Assembly: GCA_030549775.1 (NCBI GenBank) | Contig: CM060181.1 | Span: forward strand, 2,542,001 to 2,606,000 | From: Tamarix chinensis | Taxonomy: Eukaryota; Streptophyta; Magnoliopsida; Caryophyllales; Tamaricaceae | Direction: 5' to 3' | DNA: 64,000 bases | Part shown: piece by piece, positions 35,000-44,976 of the stretch | Layout of the letters: each line of letters starts with the position of its first letter | Position numbering within the stretch: position 1 is the first letter of the stretch | Program-made: the position numbers and the translations under genes | The notes under the pieces: model-generated | What the model was told of the DNA's origin: nothing | The model's input: the letters and a program-made list of their open reading frames with translations, nothing else | Databases searched by the model: none

Positions 35000-36644
35000 A
35001 GAGGGGATGTCTCATGACCCCTTTGCTCAGAGTTTGCTGGAGATGACAAAGGAGGGGAAGACTCGGAGATTTTGGGAGCGGGATGGATTACTTTACATTG
35101 TGGAAAACCATCTCTATGTTCCAAGATGGGGAAGCCTTTGATGGGACTTGATGAAGGAGTGCCACGATTTAAAGTGGGCTGGACACCCAAGGATGAGACA
35201 CAAATTATTGTTAGTCGAAGATCCTTACTACTAGGGATGGTAACGGGGAGGGTCGGGGATGGAGACCCCATCCCCATCCCCGAACCTGATAAGAAAAACA
35301 ATCCCTGAATCCGACCCGATCCCCGAGGGGATCAAATTCCCATACCTGACTCGATCCCTGAAACCCAACTTTATACTCGATCCTCAATCCTATCCCCGAT
35401 CTTTAAGCTTTTATTATTATTATTATACTTTTAACTTATATTCTATAAAAAAATATATGTATATATATATATATATATATACTTATATTAAAATATATAA
35501 AAAAATTATTCAGGGTGGGTTTGGGGATGGGGACCCAAACCCGTCCCCATCCCATCCTCAAAAAAGTCCCCATTAAGAATCCTCGAACCCGAACCTGATC
35601 CCCGAATTCTCTCCCCGAACCCAAATCCGAATAGGGAATCCCCGACAAGGCCCCAAATCTGTGGAAAAAATTGCCATCCCTACTTACTATTGGCCGCGAA
35701 TGAGGGATGGTATTGAAGGGTTTGTGCAGACTTGTCTTATGTGCCAACAAGACAAGAACGACCAAAGAAGCCCCTTGATATTGTTGGAGCCCTTACCTAT
35801 TCTTGAAAGACCTTGGGAGAATGTCTCTATGGACTTCATTTTAGCACTCCCAACGTCCGAAGGGTATGGATTGATTATGGTGGTGGTTGACAGGTTAAGC
35901 AAATATGGGACGTTCATCCCTACCCTATAGAATTGTACTGCGGATCAATGTGCTCAATTGTTCTTCAAAAATGTAGTGAAGTATTGAGGATTACCGAAGA
36001 GCATTGTTAGTGATAAAGATCCCCACTTCACCATAAAGTTTTGGAGAGATCTTTTCAAGTTGATGGGGTCCAAGCTCCACTTCTCTACTAGCTTTCACCT
36101 ATTGACCGATAGACAGATAAAGAGGGTGAATACCTTAGTCGAGATGTATTTGAGGCACTTTGTAAGTGCGAGTTAGAGAGAATGGACAAAGTTGATGGAT
36201 GTTGCTCAGTTCTCCTACAACTTGCAACAGAGTGAAGCTACATGGTACAGTGCTTTTGAGCTCGCCACAGGACAACAACCCCTCACTCCGCATATTGTGC
36301 AACAGGGCTATAAGGGGAGTAGTCCTGCAGCACACTCGTTTGCTCAAGAATGGCAGGGGCAGATTGATCTAGCCATGGCACATCTACAAAACGCTTCGAA
36401 GAAAATTAAGAAGTGGGCAAATGCAAATCGAAGACCTTTGGAGTTCAATGAAGGAGACTTGGTTATGGTGAAGCTGTCACCCCAGGTATTCAAGGCTTAT
36501 AACCAAGTGCACAAATGCTTGGTGAGAAGTTATGAAGGTCCATATCCGAATATGAAGAAAGTAGGGAAGGTGTTCTACCGGGTATATCTATCACTAAAGT
36601 TGAAGATTCACCCAGTCTTCCATGTGAGTTTGCTTAAGCCCTAA
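35000..36644 (+). pseudogene. Integrase remnant, split by a MITE
   Basis: The zinc-binding part (about 35140-35230 then 35690-35760, CLMCQQDK) is split by the element at 35232-35682. The core keeps the first Asp (MDFILALP) and the second (SIVSDKDPHFTIKFW). At the third position the usual TDGQTERVN block reads TDRQIKRVN, so the catalytic Glu is Lys. The C-terminal part includes LEFNEGDLVMVKLSP and IHPVFHVSLLKP. Confidence 0.88.
35232..35682. mobile_element. hAT-like MITE nested in the integrase (451 bp)
   Basis: The left end TAGGGATGGTAACGGGG and right end ATTGCCATCCCTA are inverted repeats. The flanking octamers CTTACTAC (35224-35231) and CTTACTAT (35683-35690) are a near-perfect 8-bp target-site duplication. 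Removing the element and one octamer joins the integrase text as DPYYWPRM, a family-like sequence. The interior is rich in CCCC/GGGG runs with an (AT)n stretch at about 35455-35480. Confidence 0.93.
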
Positions 36645-36701
36645 CATGAAGATAAGGAAGACCCGACAAAAGGAGAAAGCAAGCGTGCACCGCCTGCAAA
36701 T

Positions 36702-36905
36702 GTGACATTCTTCAATCATGAGGTTGAGAAGATTCTGACCGATCAAGTAATCAAGAGAAGAGGGATACCGAATTACAAAGAATACCTCATCATATGGAAG
36801 GGGTTACTTGAAAGCCAGAATAGTTGGGAAAAAGGCAGAAGACTTGTGGTAGTTTCAGGAGGCCATCTAGAGTTATCTTCTTCTATCACCGAGGGCGGCG
36901 ATTAA
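36702..36905 (+). pseudogene. Chromodomain of the 31-37 kb element
   Basis: The text VEKILTDQVIKRRGIPNYKE followed by YLIIWKGLLESQNSWEK is a clear chromodomain (the Y-x-I-x-W-K-G core then a W-E pair). It places the element among chromodomain-bearing Ty3/gypsy elements. Confidence 0.82.
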
Positions 36906-36920
36906 TTCGGTGGGGGAGAA

Positions 36921-37518
36921 TGTTACGGGCCACATTAAAAGACCAGCATTGAGGTTCCACCGGTCCTGAACTAATCTAGAATATCATTGTATAGTCTAGA
37001 TAAGTATCGAGAGATGTATAGGGTTCTACACTCTCTTAGATGGTTCTAGAAGGTTTTAGAGGGGGATGTCTCTGGATCCTTCTCCACTTGTGTAGATAAG
37101 TATAGATAATTCTAGAAACCTTAAGAGAGACTCTAGAAACCCTAATGGACTATTATAGAAACCATAATGGACCTATTGGGCAATTCTAGAGAGATCCATT
37201 AGGCCTGTATCTAGAATCTTCCTAGGGGATGGGAAGGGGTGGATCTTCTCCTATAAATAGAGGGGGATAGAGGCATTTGGAAATCATCCAACAAGTGTTG
37301 TATTTAGAGCTTCTCTCTCTATAATACAATCTTCCTTTCTTTCTCAAAAAGCTATCTCTTGAGTTCTTTTGTGAAGGCTTCAGTGTGGTAGTCTAAGAGG
37401 CATCTCTATCCTAAGTGTTGAGTTTACTTGAGGAGGAAGGATGCCTTAGCCTCTCAAGGCATAAGAAAAGACTAAGGCCATCCGTAGCTAGGCTTGGTGA
37501 GGAAGTCGGTGTGTGACA
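36921..37518 (+). repeat. 3' LTR of the 31-37 kb chromovirus
   Basis: It starts TGTTACGGGCC right after the purine tract and ends GTGTGTGACA. It is collinear with 31294-31890. The two LTRs are visibly closer to each other than those of the intron 7 element. Confidence 0.9.
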
Positions 37519-40500
37519 AATGGCTTTGGATGGGGTAGGAGGTAAGGAGATTATGGGGCTACAGGGTTAGGGCAAAGTGCCCGTAATTGGCCTTCTAAGT
37601 TGTTGTATAAGAAAATGTTAAGACTCCAACAATAAAAACAATGTCGGTTCCTAATTCCTAATCCTCCCTATTGAGTGTGTTTAGTTAAATTATTTACTTT
37701 TTTTCCCTTATAAGAAACAATAACATATTAGTAGGTCAGACAACTACAAATAAAGCAAACAAGATTAGGCCATTAGTATTTACAAATTCTATTATCCATC
37801 ATAATAGACTTTATAAGATACATCCAAAGTATAAATTAGTAATATTTAAGTAAAAAATTAATTTTCAATACACTATTTAAACATGTCTTGGCGGATATAT
37901 TTTCTTCTTTTGGTTAATATTTATTTAATCTTTGATTAATATATTTTCCTTTTTAGTTTAATAGTTATTTAAGCTGTGTTTATTTTTTTGATTCTTCTTT
38001 GAATGTATGCTTATTTTAGTTTGGGTAGATGTTATATTATTATACTTATTATAATAATGATATTTAGAATAATTACAGTAATTATAAGAATTTATAAACT
38101 TAGGATGATGATTATAATTTTCACAATCAAACACTATAATTATATTTACTATTGTTATTTTTTGAAATTATAATAAATAAAGTGTTATTACATTTATTAT
38201 ACATTTTTACTATTTCGTACAAGGAGAATATCTTGTAAGATGCACCAATGTGCATAATATCTGTATTATCTAGTATTTTAGTAGAACTTCTCGCCACCTT
38301 ATCTTTGTATATATTTACTTGTGGGCATTTATCTTCAAAATAACTTGAGTACCCTTCTGTTCTTTGTTCATATTTTTTTGAAAGATATATTAGTTTTTGG
38401 AACATTGTATGAAATATCTATGTATTTTAATAAAATATACAAGATTTATTTATTCTAATTTACATTATATTTTTTATTTATTTTTCATCACTATCCACCG
38501 TTCTTGTTAAAGTGTATAACATGGAAGTTAACTAATGAAAATTTAAGTTAATTTTTAGACCTGACATGATAAAAATGCCCTCGTTAGAATTACTACTTAT
38601 CTTTTTATCTTCTTCCTCTCAACTTTCTAAAAGAGCTACAATAAATCAACAAATTATACACAACTGTACAAAACTACCTATATAATCTAAGTCACAAAGC
38701 ACAATTCAACTCTAACTCAAACATCATCTAATTTATTAATCCAAGTTTATCTCCCTTTTTTAGTTCGATTGAAACCTAATAAACAAGTATCCTCACAAAA
38801 TTTGACCACAATTTCCTAGGAATCATAATATCTATTCAATCCCTCCAATCTAAAATGTCGAATCTGTCATTCTCACCCACTCTAATGCCTTTATACGCAT
38901 ACTTTAATATGAAATCAAACAATATAATGGCCATAGGAAAAAGTCCTTGAGGTTGTTCTCTATATCTCGTGATCGTTACCTCCAATGGAAAACTAACATT
39001 GAGTTTGAAATTTTGGTTTCCTCGATTACTCGTTGTCTCACTCCTTATCATGATCCCCTTTTCTTCTTCCCCTCGTTTCTCTGCTCTCTTTATCATGTTC
39101 TCGCTCTTCTACCTGTTGATGGAAAATCGTTCAGAAAAGGTAATCATCAAAAGTTGGAGATAGGGAAGATAGAGCAAATGAGTGTAGATCTAACAAAATC
39201 AAAGCTCTAATTTGTGTATCTGACAAAACTGAAGTAGAAACTTGATATTAATGCCCAACACTAGTCTAAACTATAAATACTAGTCTTGAATCAAAATCTT
39301 TGTTTTGTTTAATATTCGTTTTCTTGGGTAGAGTTGAAACTTGTTTCTAGAGTTTTGTCCTAGATTTTTTAAGATCTAAGCTTCTCATTTTTGTTTTCTT
39401 GGTGATTTGGATATGTGATTTGAGTGTTTGCTGTTCCAACTAGTTCAATTTTTTCTAAGATCTGAACAACTAAACTTTTCTTTTGGATTTGAATCTCGAG
39501 GATTTGATCTTGCTTCTATGATTAAAGTTTCAATGTCCTTCCTTTTTTGTCTATTGATTGTCAAAATTCTAGATTTAGATTTTACTAGGTTCTTTGGATT
39601 TGGGTTAGTGGCATTGCTTTGAATCCAAGCACTTGAAACAAGATGTATTATTGTGTTTCAATGGTTTATTCAAATAGGTAATGTCTGATTAGTTTTGTGA
39701 CATTTCTCCATCACTGGTAACATATGGTGCTTATTTCCTGAAGTTTGTGAATTAATGAACACAATGGAAGAAGAATATGGAGGTGAATTAATGTAGTGTC
39801 TTTAGTCATTCACATTATAATTATTTATGCTTTAACGATCAAATTAGAAGCTTCCAACTCTCATCCACTATTGGCATTGCACTTTTCACTTTTGGAGGCA
39901 TGACGTAGAGGAATATACATCAAGGAAGTGACACCTCATTAAGAATTTAGTTTTATTGCTTATATATCTCTTTGATTGAGTAACTAGTAATAAGAGATGC
40001 ATACGGAGGAAGAGTAATGAAATGTTGTAGAACCGTGGGATAAATTAGGAATTATCATAGGTAAGAGAAGAAAATTATATACAAGCAAGAATATATATAT
40101 AAAATATCATTATTTCATGAAAGCATATAACAAATCTATTGTGAAAAATTTAATGGATAGATCCGCCATATCAAATTGCTAATGACAATGGAGACATAAC
40201 AAATTGAGATATGATGATTAATCCACTACATTAAAAAATGTAACGTGAATGATGATTACAAGTGATAAATAAATCATCTAATCTTCATCACATTCCTTTT
40301 TCTCAATGTGTTTAAGTATATACTTTAAGGATAATAAAAACCTATCAAAATTCTCTCTATATTTCTTAGTTTGTAATAAAAGAAATATATATATATATAT
40401 ACACACACAATAGTTAGGAAAAAAATTGAACGAGGATATCATCTATGGTTGTGGTTGAGCCAAACACTATAGCCATTCCTTGATAATATCGGTGTATGCT

Positions 40501-40970
40501 CGACATGGCCATATTGGTGTTGCAAATTATACCGCGCCACCAATTATATGATGTCTGCCATATAATTGGTTTCCACATCATCAAAATTAATAAAATCTTG
40601 CCTATACAAGTAATAAACATGATCATAATTTATCTTTGTTGTCCTAGTACCTTCTTCTTCTCCTCATCCTCACACCTTTTCCTGTAATTTTTGATTCTTC
40701 CCTCCTACTCAATTAAAATTGATTGTTATTGACCTTTTTTTCCTATGATTTTTTTTATTTCTTTCCAACAAATTTTGATAATCGCTGTACAATTATGATG
40801 AAATTTCATTATCTTCAATTTTCCTAAATCGAATGCCTTGTTCGGTCTTCTTTAATTTTGATAAAATTTTATCCTCAATCAAATTTGTTGTTCAATCATG
40901 CTGATTATGCAATTTTGTGTGGATGTATTTTTATTATTATTAGTGTTTGTTGATATTTTTGAGATCTTTA
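37519..40970. other. AT-rich intergenic DNA, no gene seen
   Basis: Only short chance frames occur (for example 38947-39210 and 39428-39622), with no family motif or supporting splice sites. 39260-39640 is T-rich and might be old element sequence, but I cannot assign it. Confidence 0.35.
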
Positions 40971-41023
40971 CTTTTGAATTACACTAAAATTTGAAGAGAA
41001 TAGAAATTTGGTGAAAGATATGC

Positions 41024-41410
41024 GAACTTTGGTAAAATATATATGTGTATATGGTTAAAGGTATGAATTAAACGGGTAAAATTTAATCACATCAAAGTTG
41101 AAAATTTATAGGAAATAATGGTAAAAAAAGTGTTAAAATTTGATGAAATATATGTTTGTTTGTGATGAAAAATATGAAGACCTGGTAATTTTTAATTAGA
41201 TTGATGTTATTAAATTGTAGGGAGATAAGGGTGAAAGATGAGTTAAACTGTAATAAATATATGTATGTATGTGGCGAAAGATATGTACATAAATTAGTAA
41301 AATTTAATTATATCAAATTAAAAAAAATCTAGGAAGATAATGGTAAAAAAATATGTTGCATTTTGGTGTAATTTTAGGTAGGCAATAGTGAAAAATATGA
41401 AGAGTCATGA
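41024..41410. repeat. Degenerate tandem repeat, period about 110 bp
   Basis: Copies begin near 41024, 41132, 41242 and 41355, each opening with a GTTAAA..TTGATGAAATATATGT-like block followed by GTGAAAGATATG-like text. Divergence between copies is high. A partial copy may precede at about 40975. Confidence 0.6.
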
Positions 41411-41640
41411 TAAAATGTTAGATTCTTAAAATAGTTTTTATATTTAAAGTAATTAGAATTGAGAAATATATGTAAAATAATTTTAAAAAGATAAGTTACA
41501 GAATGGTTAAATATAAATAGAATAATTGTGAAAAGTTGTTTGAATTGTGCTTAATTTTTTTGTCCAAATATGATATGTGAGGTAGTAGTAAAATACACTC
41601 ACATCTACGATGAAATATTACCTTAAAATTGAAAAAATAT

Positions 41641-41995
41641 TAGTTGAATGTTGATGAAATATTAATTTATATGTGGTGAAATATCATTATAAAAGTAGTG
41701 AGATATTATTGTGAAATATAATGGTAAATTATAAGTTTATTGCTGGTGAAACAAGAGGTGAAAGATATGTAAAGTAGTTGTGAAATATGCTTATATATGC
41801 GATGAATGATCTTCTTAACATTGATGAAATATTAATTGAATGTTAGTAAAATAGTATTTTTAGTGTGGTAAAAGATCAATATAAAAGTACTGATATATTA
41901 TTAAAATACTATGATGAAAGCAAAACTTATCACGATCAATTATAAGTTTAATGTTGGTAAAAGATAAGTAAGATAATGATAAAAGATTAATAAAA
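41641..41995. repeat. Degenerate duplication, period about 190 bp
   Basis: TTAGTTGAATGTTGATG near 41641 and TTAATTGAATGTTAGT near 41832 open two collinear blocks. Both contain ATATAAAAGTA and AATTATAAGTTTA-like segments. Confidence 0.55.
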
Positions 41996-42688
41996 AGATG
42001 TCAGCTTCTTTCATTTAATTTTTTTCTTCTTTTTATATAGTTTTTAGCTGAAATTAATTCTAGATCTAACATTTATCTATGTTTAAAATGATTTTATGGG
42101 TTTAAGCTAAAAATAATTTTAAATCTGAAATTGATATCAAACATGAAATCTATTTATTTTGAAATTGATTCCAATTTTAAAATTGAAAGGAGGAGGAAGA
42201 GATTCCTTGGTGAGGAAAAAATAGACATTACATAAAAAGAGTTGCTTGAATCGTTTGACGTGTCGGTATGTTGCATGGTGGTGTACCTTGAAATTGGTTA
42301 TACGGTATAGGAACAAATATCGACAATAGATTGTTTCTGTCACTTCTCTTCCTTTATGATTTTAATATGACTTTATCATGTAATATAGCTTGTTGGTATC
42401 TCTCGTGAAAGATTAACTTAACTACATTTTTCTATCAATTTTTTTTTTCCATTAGTAATGTCTGTATCATTTTTATACATCAATCTTGCAAGCATATCTA
42501 GAAGCATAATTATCATACTAAAAACATCGGATATAAGTCATATAGAAGATAATATTATGATTACAAAATTAAATAAATAAAAATTAAAAATAAATTTACC
42601 TATGTCATAAAAGATGGAAGTGGATTCTTATTTGAAGTTGGGTATTTAGATTCCAAAGGAGGAAAATTTTAATATTGCATCATTTAAC

Positions 42689-43144
42689 TAGAGATAGCAA
42701 TGGATCGGGTCTAGCTAGACTTATATCCGGACCTTTTTATATTATTTAGATCAAGACCCAATCCAAACCTATCGATTCTTAACATTTCAGACCCATACCC
42801 AGATCCACATAGTGTAGTAGATAAGAGAGTCCTAAACTAATTCTAAATGGATCCGATTATTTTTTTAATAAAAATAATTAATAATCTATATAAATACAAT
42901 TACATTTATGTTTTATATAACTTAATATGTATTTTTTGTTAAAAAAATCATTTGAGTAAAAAAATAAACACTTTAAAATAGTTATATTCGCTTTTCAAAT
43001 ATTGTTTTAATATTTTTAGATTACAATACTATACATATTACTTATAGAGTAAATATATATATATAAAAAAAAATAAGGAGATCAAATAAGATTATAAAAA
43101 TATTAATAAAAATATAATATTAATATGTATTTATATATGTATAT

Positions 43145-43207
<63 letters not shown>

Positions 43208-43359
43208 TACATATATATATATATATGCTAAACGGATCTGACGGATAGGGTCTGTGTTTGAAACTACTTGCCCAAACTCATCGAATTCAAAAATTATGAA
43301 TTCAAACCGCTAAAAATAAGATAGGTCTCGATTAAATTAGAGATCCATTACTATTCCTA
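42689..43359. mobile_element. hAT-like MITE (671 bp) with an (AC)n tract
   Basis: The left end TAGAGATAGCAATGGATC and right end GATCCATTACTATTCCTA are imperfect inverted repeats. The flanking octamers CATTTAAC and CATGTAAT match at 6 of 8 positions, consistent with a decayed 8-bp duplication. There is no coding capacity. An (AC)n run lies at about 43146-43192. Confidence 0.8.
43146..43192. repeat. (AC)n microsatellite
   Basis: About 23 AC units lie inside the MITE at 42689-43359, followed by further AC and AT runs to about 43227. Confidence 0.9.
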
Positions 43360-43944
43360 CATGTAATATATAAAGTTTCAACGAACTAAATCCTACTTAA
43401 TCTGCATCTTTTTTGTTATGGAAAATTGGAATTTATTTGAAAAATAAGTCCTTATGATACGGGAATGAATAGGGTGACGAATTATTTACATATTTTAGAT
43501 TGTTTAAATAGTTTATTTGAAATGAATGAATATCATTTTAAATTAATACCTATATTTGGATTGAAATAGATATATTTCAACTTATCCCATCCCAACCATA
43601 ATCAACGTGACGCTTCCATATGTCATACCGTTGGATCAGCTTCAAAATCCTTACCATCGAACGGCTTTCAAACGGCCTACCTCCATCACCATCTACAACT
43701 TGTAGTTCTAGAGAATCCACGTCTCCTTTTTGCCAGCTGTATCCCAACAGCAAATGAAAATGCCGCAAAAGGTATCGTCAATGGCGGTGGTGGAGAACTT
43801 TTTTATTGATTTTTGTATGTACATTTCCAACAATAGCCTTCGGAATCCAAAATCCAACTTGGCGAAAAAAATTCGCACTTTTTAAACGTATCGGAAAGCC
43901 ATTGGTTTGAAAGGGCACGGTACGCGGTCCATAAGCGTAACGGG

Positions 43945-43953
43945 ACACGTGGC
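43945..43953. promoter_or_regulatory. G-box upstream of LUX
   Basis: ACACGTGGC contains the palindromic CACGTG core bound by plant bZIP and bHLH factors such as HY5 and PIFs. It lies about 1.03 kb upstream of the LUX start codon, or about 490 bp if the intervening MITE is discounted. Function is inferred from the motif alone. Confidence 0.5.
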
Positions 43954-43996
43954 AGATAGAGCGGTGAGAGTAAGCAGGATTAGGGTGGGCGCGAAC

Positions 43997-44534
43997 TAGG
44001 GGTGTGAAAAACCGGATATCCGTATCCATTCGGATATTTTTTCGGATATCCGCTCCGCATTTTTTTAGATCGGATATCCGGGATGCGGATATCCGAAAAA
44101 TATAGACCGGATATAGACCGGATTCGGATATATCCAATATCCATATGAAAATACTATTTTATCAATTTTAATAACTTTTGCTATAATATTTTTAAAAATA
44201 AGGATCATATATCAATTAATATTCATATCTATATTCATATAAATATCTTATTTTATCTAAAAGAAGTATTAAAATATTATTATAAATATTTAAAATATAA
44301 AAATAAATAAAATTTTAAAACTTAAAACTATAAAAACACAATAATATGGTGTATTATTGAAATAATCAACAAAATATCGGATATTTTGTCGGATCGGATA
44401 ATCCAAAAAAAAATCGGATATCCGAATGTCGGATATCCTTTTAGAATAAAACCGGTTCGGATATCCGAAATGTCGGATCGGATTTTTAAATATCGGATCG
44501 GATTTTCGGATCCCGGATTTTTTGCACAGCCCTA
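43997..44534. mobile_element. hAT-like MITE in the LUX promoter (538 bp)
   Basis: The left end TAGGGGTGTGAAAAA and right end TTTTTTGCACAGCCCTA are inverted repeats. The octamer GCGCGAAC occurs on both sides (43989-43996 and 44535-44542), a perfect 8-bp target-site duplication. The interior has seven copies of the palindrome GGATATCC. The right end lies 25 bp from the first evening-element core and 442 bp from the LUX start codon. Confidence 0.95.
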
Positions 44535-44558
44535 GCGCGAACCGTGCGATCGAAGAGT

Positions 44559-44585
44559 AGATATTTGGGTAGATAATAAATATCT
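44559..44585. promoter_or_regulatory. Inverted pair of evening-element cores upstream of LUX
   Basis: AGATATTT (44559-44566) and AAATATCT (44578-44585) are inverted copies of the evening-element core, lacking only the first A of AAAATATCT. They are 11 bp apart and about 390 bp upstream of the LUX start. Evening elements are bound by CCA1/LHY/RVE proteins, and Arabidopsis LUX is an evening gene under such control, so the sites are plausible regulators. Confidence 0.65.
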
Positions 44586-44860
44586 GGCTAAGAGTTCCAC
44601 GGTGGCAGTCATTTTGGTATCAAATATTGCACTTTTTTGAACTTTCACACGCACTTTTTTGGGAATTCATATTTTCACGGTTTTCTTTTCTCCTCTCCGT
44701 TGCTTGTCTCTGTTCGGAACTTGTCCATTCTATCCCTTTTCTCCTTTTTCCGTCTCTTCAAGGACCTCATCAGAGCAAGATTTTAATCCTCTTCAACCTT
44801 CCTTCTCTCCTTCGAAGATCCGAAATTTCAAACTTTAATCCTCGTAAAAAATTTCAAAAA

Positions 44861-44866
44861 GATTCG
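44861..44866. promoter_or_regulatory. Possible LUX-binding site (GATTCG)
   Basis: GATTCG fits the GATWCG consensus of LUX itself and lies 111 bp upstream of the start codon, probably in the 5' UTR. LUX represses its own promoter in Arabidopsis, so an autoregulatory site is possible. A six-base match alone is weak. Confidence 0.3.
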
Positions 44867-44919
44867 TCAGCAATTATTCACTGATACAGCTGAATTAGAA
44901 CTTGATTTCCCGATCTTGA

Positions 44920-44955
44920 ATGACGTTTAGTTTTCTTCTTCTGTATTTGGAGTAG
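44920..44955 (+). other. Upstream ORF of LUX (11 codons)
   Basis: ATG at 44920 opens an 11-codon frame (MTFSFLLLYLE) that ends in TAG at 44953-44955. This is 21 bp before the LUX ATG and in the same frame. If it is in the mature mRNA it could reduce LUX translation. A GGTGCAG directly before the LUX ATG resembles a 3' splice site, so a 5'-UTR intron could remove it. Confidence 0.4.
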
Positions 44956-44976
44956 GTGAACCGTTTCTTGGTGCAG

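Larger units (their letters stand above)
31294..37518 (+). mobile_element. Ty3/gypsy chromovirus with both LTRs, inactive
   Basis: The element has LTRs of 597 and 598 bp (31294-31890 and 36921-37518). Its primer site TGGTATCAAAGC (31893-31904) is of initiator-Met tRNA type, and the purine tract GGTGGGGGAGAA lies at 36909-36920. Domain order is gag, protease, RT, RNase H, integrase, chromodomain, which places it in Ty3/gypsy chromoviruses. The tetramer AATG abuts both ends, consistent with a decayed target-site duplication. The frame is readable over long stretches but carries many nonsense codons, a few indels, lost catalytic residues and a 451-bp MITE in the integrase, so it cannot move on its own. 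Confidence 0.92.

Noticed and set aside
35072..35765. Open frames crossing the nested MITE in both directions
   Set aside because: They run across the insertion boundaries and simple repeats, so they are chance products of the integrase and MITE sequences.
44956..44976. Extension of LUX to an upstream GTG
   Set aside because: The conserved LUX N-terminus begins at [10 protein letters not shown], encoded from the ATG at 44977; the extra seven residues precede it and would need a non-ATG start.
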